Shown here: positions 40,347-49,291 of the stretch, one piece after another
Numbering within the stretch: position 1 is the stretch's first letter
How the letters are laid out: the number at the start of each line of letters is the position of its first letter
NCBI RefSeq assembly: GCF_001632845.1
Contig: NZ_CP011994.1
Location: forward strand, 1,732,501-1,796,500
From: Ectothiorhodospira sp. BSL-9
GTDB taxonomy: Bacteria; Pseudomonadota; Gammaproteobacteria; Ectothiorhodospirales; Ectothiorhodospiraceae
Direction of reading: 5' to 3'
Length of the DNA: 64,000 bases
Position numbers and translations under genes: made by a program
The notes under the pieces: model-generated
The model's database searches: none
Told to the model about the DNA's origin: nothing
Seen by the model: the letters and a program-made list of their open reading frames with translations, nothing else

Positions 40347-42092
40347 ATGCCGCGTGGTCTGGTGCTGCTGTGTCTCCTGCTCGTATGCATCACGCCGGCC
40401 CAGGCCGATCGGGTCGTCGACGAGGCCATGGCCATGGCCCGTGTGGGTGCTGCGGAGCTGGCCCTGAACCTGCTGGCGCGGGAGACGCCGGACCCCCGCG
40501 CCGAACCCGTGCGCTGGATGGAGCGGGAGCAGGCCCGCATAGAGATCCTGGGCATGAACAGTCGCTGGGAGCAGGTGGTGGAACGCACCGCCCGGGTTCC
40601 GGTGGAAATGCCGGTGGAGTTCGTCATCTGGACCCGGACCCGGCAGGCCCACGCCCTCATCTCTCTGGGGCGTGGCCAGGAGGCCCGCGATGTGCTGCGG
40701 CCCCTGATCTGGTTTGGCAGCCACAACGCCAGTGAAAGCTGGTTCCGGTCCTGGCGTCGGCTGGTGGCTGAGTCCTATGTCCTGGATGATCGCCCCGAGG
40801 ACGCCCTCACCGCCCTGCAGCGCTACCGCTTTGATTATCCCGATGACGTGGCCCGGGTGGCCCTGATGGAAGCCCGCCTGCTGCTTGGTCTGGAACGCCC
40901 CCGCGAGGCGGTGGATGCCCTGGACGGGCGTGAGGGGCATGAGGCAGATGCGCTGCGCCTGCTGGCCCGTCTGCGTGCTGAAGACCTTTCCGCCGCCGAC
41001 TCCCAGGAGCGGGCCCTCGCCCGCGCCCGGGACGTGGGGCGGGATACCCGGGAGGGGGCCCGCTATCAGGCGGTGGCCGCACTGGCTGCCCGGGCCGCCG
41101 GTGACAGCTCCGAGGGTCTGGCTATCATGGAGCGCGCCCTGGCGTCCCAGCGACACCTGGAGGCGGAGGATGGTGCCTTTCGTCTTTCCGCCGATCTGCT
41201 CTGGGAACACTATGCCCGTCTGGGTGAGCGGGAGGCCAACCGCCGACAGTGGCTGTTGGGTGATGACGCGGGCTGGTTTGAACGGGCCGCGCAACTGCAG
41301 ACCCGCGAACCCCATGTCTCTCGCGGGCTGCTGGCCCTGGTAGCCTTGAGATCCCCTTCGGTTTCGGGCCGGGAGCAGGCACACCGTCACCTGGGTGAGC
41401 AGCTGGTGCGGGTGGAGGGCCATGGCCAGGCACTGCTCCATGCCCTGTATCTGGGAGAAGGGCCCTTTGGCAGTCCCGAGCGGGTACCGGATCCGGTACG
41501 CCACCTGCTGGTGGAACAGGCCCTGGAGGAGGGGGATCTTGCGACGGCCTCGGCCCTCATGGCCGGTCTGCGACGCCCCCCCGAGGGGGTGGATGCCTTC
41601 GATTGGGGGCTGCGTCGCGCCCGTACCCTGATCCTCAGTGGCCAGGAGGAGGCAGGGATCGATGGTCTGTATGACGTCCTCTCGGGCGCGCGTCGGCTGG
41701 AAGCCGACCGGGGGGATCGCTTCATGCAGGTGATGTTCGATCTGCAGACCGTGGGCCGCCACGACGAGGCCCTGAACCTGTTCCGGGCCCTGGCGCCCCG
41801 GCTGGCGGAGTCCCGGCAATTGCGGGAGTTGTGGTTCTGGAAGGCAGACTCCTATCGTGCCCTGGATGCCCATGAGCAGGCGGCACGTCACTATCTGCGC
41901 TCGGCCATGGCCGGCAACAGCACCGATCTTTGGGGCCTGAGTGCCCGCTTCCAGGCCGCCCAGGCCCTGGCCGATGCGGGCCTGGTGGACGATGCCCGGG
42001 CCCTGTACGAAGACCTGCTGGATCGGGCCACCGAGCCGGGCCGACGGATCATGCTCCGTCAGCGCCTCCAGCAGCTGCTGCTGGTGGATTAA
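40347..42092 (+). CDS. TPR-like helical-repeat periplasmic/secreted protein
   Basis: A 581-residue protein that starts with a signal peptide (MPRGLVLLCLLLVCITPAQA, cleavage near residue 20). The rest is Ala/Leu/Arg-rich helical repeats resembling tetratricopeptide units throughout (for example ALISLGRGQEARDVLRPL, AVDALDG, ALNLFRALAPRL, ALADAGLVDDARALYEDL). I recognise no catalytic domain. ATG 40347 lies after the trmD-operon terminator; a longer frame from 40287 would run through the hairpin. It probably scaffolds a periplasmic complex, but nothing in the context identifies a partner. Confidence 0.7.
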   Translation: MPRGLVLLCLLLVCITPAQADRVVDEAMAMARVGAAELALNLLARETPDPRAEPVRWMEREQARIEILGMNSRWEQVVERTARVPVEMPVEFVIWTRTRQAHALISLGRGQEARDVLRPLIWFGSHNASESWFRSWRRLVAESYVLDDRPEDALTALQRYRFDYPDDVARVALMEARLLLGLERPREAVDALDGREGHEADALRLLARLRAEDLSAADSQERALARARDVGRDTREGARYQAVAALAARAAGDSSEGLAIMERALASQRHLEAEDGAFRLSADLLWEHYARLGEREANRRQWLLGDDAGWFERAAQLQTREPHVSRGLLALVALRSPSVSGREQAHRHLGEQLVRVEGHGQALLHALYLGEGPFGSPERVPDPVRHLLVEQALEEGDLATASALMAGLRRPPEGVDAFDWGLRRARTLILSGQEEAGIDGLYDVLSGARRLEADRGDRFMQVMFDLQTVGRHDEALNLFRALAPRLAESRQLRELWFWKADSYRALDAHEQAARHYLRSAMAGNSTDLWGLSARFQAAQALADAGLVDDARALYEDLLDRATEPGRRIMLRQRLQQLLLVD

Positions 42093-42124
42093 CGTGAAAG
42101 AACCAAGGTTCAGCTACAAACACT

Positions 42125-42150
42125 CCCTTCTCCCCCGAGGGGGAGAGGGG
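42125..42150. repeat. GC palindrome downstream of the TPR gene
   Basis: cccttctcccccgaggggga... forms a near-perfect stem (cttctccccc / gggggagagg). It is similar to the palindromes at 3027-3138 and probably belongs to the same dispersed repeat type. Confidence 0.5.
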
Positions 42151-42197
42151 CTTGTAACGTATCTTTCATCATCTGGGGTGACTCACCACCATGATGC

Positions 42198-42713
42198 ATG
42201 AGCGTTAACCGGATGCCGTCCCGGGCGGTGTTCGACAGCCCCCTGGGGCGTATCGCCCTGACCTGGGATGCCGCCGGCCTCAGGGCCCTGGATTATGTGT
42301 CTTCCCGGGAGGCCTTGTGTCCGCCGACCCCGGGCCTGGGCGAAGACGCCGTCCACCAACTGGGGCAGTATTTCCAGGAACCCGCCTTCGTCTTCGATCT
42401 CCCCCTGGCTCCCCAGGGCACGCCCTTTCAGCAGCGCGTGTGGGCCGCCCTGGGGCTGATCCCCCCAGGTGCCCCGCTCACCTACGGCCAGCTGGCCCGG
42501 CAACTGGATTCAGGTGCCCGGGCGGTGGGCGGCGCCTGCCGCCACAACCCATTGCCCGTCATCATCCCCTGTCATCGCGTCATCCCCGCCCACGGCGGAG
42601 TGGGCGGCTATGGCGGAGCGACCCGGGGGGCCGGCCCCCACATCAAGCAATGGCTTCTCACCCACGAGCAGGGTCTCGCCCCAAGCACCCCACCTGACGC
42701 TTCGCGCCCCTGA
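42198..42713 (+). CDS. ogt: Methylated-DNA-protein cysteine methyltransferase
   Basis: A 171-residue suicide repair protein for O6-alkylguanine. The acceptor motif IPCHRV is at 123-128 with Cys125, preceded by the DNA-reading helix TPFQQRVWAALGLIPPG and YGQLARQL. It has the short single-domain form (no Ada part). The C-terminal tail after about residue 150 is Pro-rich. Confidence 0.95.
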   Translation: MSVNRMPSRAVFDSPLGRIALTWDAAGLRALDYVSSREALCPPTPGLGEDAVHQLGQYFQEPAFVFDLPLAPQGTPFQQRVWAALGLIPPGAPLTYGQLARQLDSGARAVGGACRHNPLPVIIPCHRVIPAHGGVGGYGGATRGAGPHIKQWLLTHEQGLAPSTPPDASRP

Positions 42714-42734
42714 GCCGCTGAACCCCTGAATCCC

Positions 42735-42825
42735 TGTGGGATCGGGCCTCGCCCGCGAAGAGGCGCCAGGATGATGCCGCCGAAACACCCCAAGCCCTCA
42801 TTCGTGGCCACGGACCTCTCCCACA
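42735..42825. repeat. Inverted REP-like pair downstream of ogt
   Basis: A forward copy (tgtgggatcgggcctcgccc..., 42735-42760) and a degenerate reverse copy (ttcgtggccacggacctctc..., 42801-42825). They lie in the first part of the 298-nt ogt-soxA gap. Confidence 0.6.
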
Positions 42826-42860
42826 CGGGCACAGCCTCCCCCGGTGCGGCCCGCTGTCCA

Positions 42861-42930
42861 TAAGAAATCACTAATAGTTATTTCGTTATTCCAAAATGAT
42901 TGACATTTCCCAACTCCGGACGCAGTCTAT
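42861..42930 (+). promoter_or_regulatory. AT-rich upstream region of soxA
   Basis: The stretch 42861-42908 is strikingly AT-rich for this genome (atagttatttcgttatt) and ends in a perfect TTGACA at 42900-42905. No good -10 box is found 16-18 nt further on, so this is only a candidate promoter or regulator-binding region. Confidence 0.35.
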
Positions 42931-43011
42931 GCGCAAGGTCTGCCATCACCACCCGGGCACCAGGGGGGCGGGAGGAGGCCTCAAGACAATAATCGCGTGG
43001 AGGAGATGGAA

Positions 43012-43815
43012 ATGATCAAGCAATGGTTGGTCGCTACGGCCTTGGCCGGAAGCGTGGTCGGGGGGGCGGCCGCGTCGGACTCGCCCTACCTCACCGGCCG
43101 GGAGCAGCTCATGATGCTGGCCGATGACAACCCGGCGGAGCTCACCGAGTGGCGGGGGGAGGATCTGTATCACGAGCCCAGAGGCCCCAAGAACGTGTCT
43201 CTGGAGCAGTGTGACTTCGGCCTTGGTCCCGGTGTGCTGGAGGGAGCCTATGTACAAATGCCCCGGTACTTCGAGGACACCGGCCGTGTCATGGACCTGG
43301 AAAGCCGCATCATCCACTGCATGAAGACCCTGCAGGGCTTCACCGAGGAGGATGACCCCGTTGCCCGCAAGCACTCATCCGACACCCGTGAGGCGGACCT
43401 GACCGCCATCTACACCTATGTGGCGGCCCAGTCCAACGGCATGGCCTGGAACCCGCCCATGGATCATCCCATGGAAAGGCTGACCCGGGATGCCGGCGAG
43501 GTGCTGTTCTATCGTCGGGCCGGGAGCATGGACTTTGGCTGCGTGTCCTGCCATAGCGAACCGCGCAAGCGTATTCGCCTGTCCTTCCTGCCGGTCACCA
43601 CCAACCAGGAGGAGTGGTCCAAGGCCATCTCCTGGCCCGCCTACCGCATCGGCCACGGCGTGGTGAGAAGCTCACAGCACCGCGTACGGGGTTGCTACTA
43701 CCAGATGCGCCAGGCCGGCGTGAAATTCGGTTCCGATGCGTCCATCGCGATCCTCTCCTACTGGACCGATCAGGCCCGGGGCGGCGAGGCCACATTGCCG
43801 GATCTGAAGCGCTGA
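43012..43815 (+). CDS. soxA: Sulfur-oxidation cytochrome c SoxA (single-haem type)
   Basis: A 267-residue periplasmic cytochrome. With SoxX it attaches thiosulfate to SoxYZ. The signal peptide spans about residues 1-21. The single haem site CVSCH is at 177-181, and the special ligand/persulfide cysteine is Cys228 in RGCYYQMR. The N-terminal half keeps two cysteines (QCDF and HCMKTLQG), as in one-haem SoxA, where the first haem is lost. ATG 43012 has GGAGGAG six bases upstream. It is 16 nt before soxX. Confidence 0.93.
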   Translation: MIKQWLVATALAGSVVGGAAASDSPYLTGREQLMMLADDNPAELTEWRGEDLYHEPRGPKNVSLEQCDFGLGPGVLEGAYVQMPRYFEDTGRVMDLESRIIHCMKTLQGFTEEDDPVARKHSSDTREADLTAIYTYVAAQSNGMAWNPPMDHPMERLTRDAGEVLFYRRAGSMDFGCVSCHSEPRKRIRLSFLPVTTNQEEWSKAISWPAYRIGHGVVRSSQHRVRGCYYQMRQAGVKFGSDASIAILSYWTDQARGGEATLPDLKR

Positions 43816-43831
43816 TCAGGGGGGAGACGAT

Positions 43832-44581
43832 ATGAGCAGCAAGACAAGACAAGCGACCACCATGGGCCTGGCCCTTTCCGCCGGCCTGCTCGCCGGGTGT
43901 GTACAGGTGGGTGCCCAGAACGATGACAAAAGGGACTTCACGAAGATGTCCCCGGAGGAGTATGCCGATTACCTGATCTTCGAGTCGGATAGCTTCAACC
44001 TGGCTCAGGAGGTGCAGGAGGGGGGCACGGCACGGGAACGCATGCAGCAGGATGAGTTGCAGCGCCTGTGCAGCGAGACCCGCAACCGTCCCCATGGAGA
44101 GATCGCCACGCGCATCGTCACCATGGCCCGCGAGAGCTTCGAATACCCGGAAGGGGGCATTCAGCTGGGTGACTGGGAGAAGGGCCGGGAACTGGCCCGC
44201 AGCGGCTACGGCTTCCGTATCGGTCATAACTACGATGATCCATCGCGCACCGTGGGTGGCAACTGCTATGCCTGCCACCAGATGGATCCCGAAGAGCTGG
44301 CCTACGGGAATATCGGCCCCAGCCTGAGCAACTATGGCGAACTGCGCGGCAACACCGAGGCGGTGCGGCGTTTCGTCTACGAGATGATCTACAACCCACA
44401 CGCCTATTTCCCCTGCACCTCCATGCCGCGCATGGGACATAACGACTTCCTGGAGCAGGACTCCATTTCCCACATCATGGCCTACCTGCTGGATCCGGAA
44501 TCGCCGGTGAACGCCCGCAAGGTGGACCCGGATGCTGAGGTGGATCCATCGGAAGCCCCGGCCGGCGATACCGGTTTCTAA
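43832..44581 (+). CDS. soxX: Sulfur-oxidation cytochrome c SoxX, with a lipobox
   Basis: A 249-residue cytochrome partner of SoxA. The haem site CYACH is at 145-149. The conserved GPSLSNYGELRG and a C-terminal MPRMGHNDFLEQDSI with the Met ligand region and AYLLDPESPVN fit SoxX. The N-terminal LLAGC (Cys23) resembles a lipoprotein signal, so it may be membrane-anchored. It is longer than most SoxX because of about 110 residues before the haem site and a 25-residue acidic tail. The order soxA-soxX is reversed from many genomes. No soxYZ or soxB is in this window. Confidence 0.9.
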   Translation: MSSKTRQATTMGLALSAGLLAGCVQVGAQNDDKRDFTKMSPEEYADYLIFESDSFNLAQEVQEGGTARERMQQDELQRLCSETRNRPHGEIATRIVTMARESFEYPEGGIQLGDWEKGRELARSGYGFRIGHNYDDPSRTVGGNCYACHQMDPEELAYGNIGPSLSNYGELRGNTEAVRRFVYEMIYNPHAYFPCTSMPRMGHNDFLEQDSISHIMAYLLDPESPVNARKVDPDAEVDPSEAPAGDTGF

Positions 44582-44612
44582 ATCCCGGGCCACTCCTGTG
44601 TGAGCTGTTCCC

Positions 44613-44827
44613 TGTGTGAGCGGGCCTTGCCCGCGAAGGCGGCGGGCACAAACCTCAGGCAGGGCGCTGCTGTCGCAGCGCATCGCCGGCAGGCCAGCTC
44701 CCACAGGAGACCCCACAATCCACCCAGGCCCCAGTGGGCCCCATGCTCCCTTTGGGCCCGATCCCTCAGTGGGTCCGATCCCTCAGTGAGTCCCATCTCC
44801 CTGTGGGAGCGGGCCTTGCCCGCGAAG
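44613..44827. repeat. REP array between soxX and htpG
   Basis: Copies: forward at 44613-44638 (tgtgtgagcgggccttgccc...), reverse variant at 44681-44705 (catcgccggcaggccagctc...), and forward at 44802-44827. The forward copies are followed by the same gcggcgggcacaaacctcag, so about 45 nt are nearly identical. Between them, 44759-44792 is a tandem 17-nt repeat (cgatccctcagtg..gtc, two units). The array takes up most of the 343-nt gap; no gene is seen. Confidence 0.75.
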
Positions 44828-44854
44828 GCGGCGGGCACAAACCTCAGTCCGGCC

Positions 44855-44881
44855 CTTGAAATTCCCCCCGCCCACCCCCAT
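44855..44881 (+). promoter_or_regulatory. Sigma-32 (RpoH) promoter of htpG
   Basis: CTTGAAA is at 44855-44861 and CCCCAT at 44876-44881, with a 14-nt spacer, identical in spacing to the clpB promoter. It lies 43 nt upstream of the htpG start and only 8 nt after the repeated segment at 44802-44847. Confidence 0.88.
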
Positions 44882-44924
44882 ACCACTCCGCGATCCCATT
44901 CACTCAACCCACAGCGGAGCCCCC

Positions 44925-46811
44925 ATGAGCGTCGATACGCACAAGGAAACCCGACAGTTTCAGACCGAAGTCAGCCAACTGCTGCACCTGATGATCAACG
45001 CGCTGTACTCCAACAAGGAGATCTTTTTGCGCGAGCTCGTCTCCAACGCCGCCGATGCCTGCGACAAGCTGCGCTTCGAGGCCCTCTCCGACGATGCCCT
45101 GATGGAAGGTGAGGGCGAGCTGGGCATCCAGCTGGAGTTCGACAAGGATGCCCGCACCGTCACCGTGCGCGACAACGGCATCGGCATGAGCCGGGACGAT
45201 GTGATCAACAACATCGGCACCATCGCTCACTCCGGCACCCGGGAGTTCCTCAGCCGCCTCACGGGCGACCAGAAGAAGGATGCCCACCTCATCGGCCAGT
45301 TCGGTGTGGGCTTCTACTCCTCCTTCATCGTCGCCGACCGTGTCACCCTCACCACCCGTCGCGCCGGCATGGGCGCCGAGCACGGCGTGCGCTGGGAGTC
45401 CGACGGCAGCGGCGAGTTCACCGTGGAGACGGTGGAAAAGCCCGAGCGCGGCACCGAGGTGGTTCTGCACCTGAAGAAGGATGAGGATGAATTCCTGGAT
45501 GAATTCCGCCTGCGCCACATCATCACCCGCTACTCCGATCACATTCCCCTGCCCATTGCCATGCGCAAGCGGGACGACGACGGCAAGGCCCTGGAAGAGT
45601 GGGAGACGGTCAACCGGGCCTCGGCCCTGTGGACCCGCTCCAGGTCGGATATCTCCGACGAGGAGTACAAGGAGTTCTACAAGCACGTGGCCCACGACTT
45701 CGAGGAGCCGCTCACCTGGACCCACAACCGGGTGGAAGGGCGCCAGGAGTACACTTCGTTGCTGTACATCCCCAAACGCGCTCCCTTCGACCTGTGGGAC
45801 CGGGACCGTCGCCATGGCATCAAGCTCTACGTGCAGCGGGTGTTCATCATGGATGACGCCGATCAGCTCATGCCCACCTATCTGCGCTTCGTGCGCGGGG
45901 TGGTGGACTCCAACGATCTGCCGCTGAATATTTCCCGTGAAATCCTCCAGAATAACCGCCTGATCGACGGCATTCGCTCCGGTTCGGTGAAAAAGGTCCT
46001 GGGTCTGCTGGAGGATCTCGCCAAGAAGGACCCCGAGGAGTATCAGACCTTCTGGGACGCCTTCGGTCGCGTGCTCAAGGAAGGCCCTGCCGAGGATTAC
46101 GCCAACCGGGAGCAGATCGGGCGCCTGCTGCGCTTTGCCAGCACCCACACTGGCGAGGCGAAGCAGAACGTCTCCCTGGCCGACTACATCGGCCGCATGA
46201 AGGAGGGGCAGGACACCCTCTACTACATCACCGCCGACAGCCACACGGCGGCCCTGCACAGCCCGCACCTGGAAGTCTTCCGCAAGCGGGGCATCGAGGT
46301 GCTGCTGCTCTCCGACCGGGTGGACGAGTGGCTGGTCTCGCACCTGCATGAGTTCGAGGGCAAGTCCCTCAAGTCCGTGGCCAAGGGCGACCTGGACCTG
46401 GGCGATACCGAGACGGAAGAAGAGAAAAAGGCCCAGCAGGAGGCCGAGGAGCAGGTCAAGGACCTGCTGCCGCGCATCCAGGAGGCCCTGGGCGAGCGGG
46501 TGAAGGAGGTGAAGTTCTCCCACCGCCTCACCGATTCCCCGGCCTGCATTGTGCTGTCCGAGGACGAGATGGCCCTGTACATGCAGCAGCTGCTCAAGCA
46601 GGCGGGCCAGAACCTGCCGGACACCAAGCCGGTGCTGGAGGTCAACCCGGGCCATCGTCTCATCCTGCGCATGGGCGAGGAGACGGATGAAGAGCGGTTC
46701 AAGGGCTGGTCCAGTCTGTTGCTGGATCAGGCCGTGCTGGCCGAGGGCGGCCAGCTGGAAGATCCGGCGGGCTTCGTGAAGCGCCTCAATACCCTCATCA
46801 CCCACGGCTGA
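44925..46811 (+). CDS. htpG: Molecular chaperone HtpG (Hsp90)
   Basis: A 628-residue bacterial Hsp90. The N-terminal ATPase domain shows [36 protein letters not shown] and GQFGVGFYS. The middle and C-terminal dimer domains follow. ATG 44925 opens [13 protein letters not shown], as in other HtpG. Expression should be heat-induced by the promoter at 44855. Confidence 0.98.
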   Translation: MSVDTHKETRQFQTEVSQLLHLMINALYSNKEIFLRELVSNAADACDKLRFEALSDDALMEGEGELGIQLEFDKDARTVTVRDNGIGMSRDDVINNIGTIAHSGTREFLSRLTGDQKKDAHLIGQFGVGFYSSFIVADRVTLTTRRAGMGAEHGVRWESDGSGEFTVETVEKPERGTEVVLHLKKDEDEFLDEFRLRHIITRYSDHIPLPIAMRKRDDDGKALEEWETVNRASALWTRSRSDISDEEYKEFYKHVAHDFEEPLTWTHNRVEGRQEYTSLLYIPKRAPFDLWDRDRRHGIKLYVQRVFIMDDADQLMPTYLRFVRGVVDSNDLPLNISREILQNNRLIDGIRSGSVKKVLGLLEDLAKKDPEEYQTFWDAFGRVLKEGPAEDYANREQIGRLLRFASTHTGEAKQNVSLADYIGRMKEGQDTLYYITADSHTAALHSPHLEVFRKRGIEVLLLSDRVDEWLVSHLHEFEGKSLKSVAKGDLDLGDTETEEEKKAQQEAEEQVKDLLPRIQEALGERVKEVKFSHRLTDSPACIVLSEDEMALYMQQLLKQAGQNLPDTKPVLEVNPGHRLILRMGEETDEERFKGWSSLLLDQAVLAEGGQLEDPAGFVKRLNTLITHG

Positions 46812-46832
46812 CCCACGGTCGAACCCGTATGA

Positions 46833-46857
46833 GATGGCCCCGATCGTCGGGGCCATC
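46833..46857 (+). terminator. Hairpin after htpG
   Basis: A 9-bp stem gatggcccc / ggggccatc with a 7-nt loop lies 21 nt after the htpG stop. A T-run is absent. The remaining htpG-nrdJa gap (to 47171) holds the candidate NrdR boxes and nothing else that I recognise. Confidence 0.65.
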
Positions 46858-47051
46858 GCTCACCCCTTTGCCCCTCCCTTCCTGCTGCCGACCGTTCGTC
46901 GGATAAGAAAAAATTATCCATCCCGACCAGATCCCTGGACCCCGCGTCCCAGGCCCGTTTGCGCGGCTTTCGTCTCTCCCGCACCCCCCATGAGGCCCCT
47001 GTGACCGCTTGAAATCCCCCCGGCAACTGCCTAAGCTTCGACGGCCTCACA

Positions 47052-47099
47052 TCCACTATGTTGTGTGTTGGTCACTATTCAACCACTACAGCTAGTAGC
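47052..47099 (+). promoter_or_regulatory. Two candidate NrdR boxes upstream of nrdJa
   Basis: Box 1 at 47052-47067 (atccactatgttgtgt) matches about 12 of 16 positions of the NrdR consensus acaCwAtATaTwGtgt. Box 2 at 47084-47099 (ccactacagctagtag) matches about 10 of 16 and is a partial palindrome. Their starts are 32 bp apart, three helical turns, the usual spacing of paired NrdR sites. The region upstream of a ribonucleotide reductase gene is where they are expected. Confidence 0.5.
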
Positions 47100-47171
47100 A
47101 AAAAGGATCCCGCCACCATGAAATCCCAGTCCCGCCAAGCCCTTGCAACCGTCGTCTCAAGGGAGGTCCCC

Positions 47172-49274
47172 ATGCAGCCCGCCTCCATGGATATCTGGGA
47201 CAAGAAATACCGCCTCAAGACCCGTACCGGTGAAGATCTGGACCCCACCATCGACGACACCTGGAAGCGTGTCGCCCGGGCCCTGGCCGACGTGGAAGCC
47301 GAGCCGGCCCTGCGCGAGACCTGGTACGAGCGCTTTCTGTGGGCCCTGCGTCTGGGCGCCATTCCCGCCGGGCGCATCATCGCCAACGCCGGTGCATGGG
47401 CACACAAGCCCGCCACGTCCACCATCAATTGCACGGTGTCCGGGTCCATCAACGACTCCATGGACGACATCCTGGAAAAGCTCCACGAGGCGGGTCTCAC
47501 CCTCAAGGCCGGCAGTGGCATCGGCTATGACTTCTCCACCCTGCGCCCCCGGGGCGCCTATGTGTCCGGCGCGGGCGCCTACACCTCCGGCCCCCTGTCG
47601 TTCATGGAGATCTACGACAAGATGTGCTTCACCGTCTCTTCCGCCGGGGGCCGGCGTGGCGCGCAGATGGGCACCTTCGACATCGGTCATCCGGACGTGC
47701 AGGACTTCATCCGCGCCAAGCGCTCCGATGGCTGCCTGCGCCAGTTCAACCTGTCGCTGCTGATCACTGCCGGCTTCATGGAGGCCGTGAAGAATGATGA
47801 CCAATGGCCGCTGGCCTTCCCCCTGGGCCCCCAGGAGGCCGAGCAGGACGGTATCGATCTGAACGACCCCCAGCAGGTCCTGTGGCGTGACTGGCCCGTG
47901 GACAATGACTACATCACCAACGAGGAGGGCCTCGTGGCCTGCCGCATCTACAGGATGCTGCCGGCCCGCAACCTGTGGAACATGGTGATGACCTCCACCT
48001 ACGACTATGCCGAGCCGGGCTTCGTGCTCATCGACAAGGTCAACGAGATGAATAACAACTGGTGGTGCGAGCATATCCGCGCCACCAACCCCTGCGGCGA
48101 GCAGCCCCTGCCGCCCTACGGTGCCTGCCTGCTGGGTTCCATCAACCTGACCCGTTTCGTGCAGGATCCCTTCACCGACCAGGCCCGGTTCGACATGGAA
48201 ACCTTCCGTGAGGTGGTGTCGGTGTTCACCCGCATGCTGGACAACGTGGTGGAGATCAACGGCCTGCCACTGCCCGAGCAGCGCGAGGAGATCACCCGCA
48301 AGCGCCGCCACGGCATGGGCTACCTGGGGCTGGGTTCCACCATCACCATGATGGGCATGAAGTACGGCGACGAGGGTTCCCTGGCCTTCACCGAAGAGGT
48401 CACCCGCGAGATGGCCCTGGCCGGCTGGCGCGCCGGTCTGGAACTGGCCCGGGAAAAGGGACCGGCCCCCATCATGGACGAGGAGTTCCAGGTGACCCCG
48501 GCCATGCTGCGCCTGCGTCCCGAGTTGGAGAAGGACGGCATCCAGGTGGGTGACACCCTCAAGGGACGCGTGCTTCATGCCCGCTATAGCCGCTACATGA
48601 AGCGGGTTGCCGAGGTGGACCCTGAACTGGTGAATGCCCTGGCCGAGGAAGGCTGCCGCTTCACCCACCACAGCTCCATTGCCCCCACGGGGACCATCTC
48701 CCTGTCACTGGCCAACAATGCCAGTAACGGCATCGAGCCCTCGTTCGCCCATCACTATGCCCGCAACATCATCCGTTCGGGCCGCAAGACCAAGGAGAAG
48801 GTGGATGTGTTCTCCTATGAACTGCTGGCCTACCGGGAATTGGTGAACGCCAAGGCCATGCCGTACTCGGAGGAGCCCGGGGCGCAGTTGCCGGAGTATT
48901 TCATCACGGCGGATGACATCACACCCAAGTCCCATGTGGACGTACAGGCGGCGGCGCAGAAATGGATCGATTCCTCCATCTCCAAGACCGCCAATGTGCC
49001 CACGGACTATCCCTTCGAGGACTTCAAGGACATCTACCGCTATGCCTATGAGCAGGGGCTGAAGGGTTGCACCACCTTCCGCTTCAACCCCGAGGCCTTC
49101 CAGGGCGTGCTGGTCAAGGAGAAGGACCTGGAAAACACCACCTACCGGTTCGTCCTGGACGATGGCAGCGTCGTGCTGGCCAAGGGCAACGAGGAAGTGG
49201 AATACGACGGCGAGACTCACAACGCCGCCAATCTCTACGAGGCCCTGAAAGAAGGGTACTACGGTAAATTCTGA
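47172..49274 (+). CDS. nrdJa: Adenosylcobalamin-dependent ribonucleotide reductase, large part (NrdJa)
   Basis: A 700-residue class II reductase making deoxyribonucleotides with B12 and no need for oxygen. The first redox Cys is Cys87 (INCTVSG). The thiyl-site Cys308 lies in NPCGEQPLPPYG. The C-terminal part has HHSSIAPTGTIS and GCTTFRFNPEAF. It lacks the C-terminal cysteine region, which the next gene supplies. ATG 47172 has a strong AAGGGAGGT five bases upstream. Earlier in-frame ATGs at 47118 and 47058 would overlap or follow the NrdR-box region and are less well supported. Confidence 0.93.
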   Translation: MQPASMDIWDKKYRLKTRTGEDLDPTIDDTWKRVARALADVEAEPALRETWYERFLWALRLGAIPAGRIIANAGAWAHKPATSTINCTVSGSINDSMDDILEKLHEAGLTLKAGSGIGYDFSTLRPRGAYVSGAGAYTSGPLSFMEIYDKMCFTVSSAGGRRGAQMGTFDIGHPDVQDFIRAKRSDGCLRQFNLSLLITAGFMEAVKNDDQWPLAFPLGPQEAEQDGIDLNDPQQVLWRDWPVDNDYITNEEGLVACRIYRMLPARNLWNMVMTSTYDYAEPGFVLIDKVNEMNNNWWCEHIRATNPCGEQPLPPYGACLLGSINLTRFVQDPFTDQARFDMETFREVVSVFTRMLDNVVEINGLPLPEQREEITRKRRHGMGYLGLGSTITMMGMKYGDEGSLAFTEEVTREMALAGWRAGLELAREKGPAPIMDEEFQVTPAMLRLRPELEKDGIQVGDTLKGRVLHARYSRYMKRVAEVDPELVNALAEEGCRFTHHSSIAPTGTISLSLANNASNGIEPSFAHHYARNIIRSGRKTKEKVDVFSYELLAYRELVNAKAMPYSEEPGAQLPEYFITADDITPKSHVDVQAAAQKWIDSSISKTANVPTDYPFEDFKDIYRYAYEQGLKGCTTFRFNPEAFQGVLVKEKDLENTTYRFVLDDGSVVLAKGNEEVEYDGETHNAANLYEALKEGYYGKF

Positions 49275-49291
49275 ATCAGGGGCACAGGCAC

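Noticed and set aside
44904-46856. 650-codon open frame on minus strand opposite htpG
   Set aside because: It mirrors HtpG codon structure and has no recognisable domain or ribosome site. The plus strand has a heat-shock promoter and full HtpG motifs.
46858-47171. Cobalamin riboswitch before the B12-dependent reductase
   Set aside because: I looked for the conserved B12-box core and multi-helix leader but saw neither. Only the NrdR-like sites stood out.
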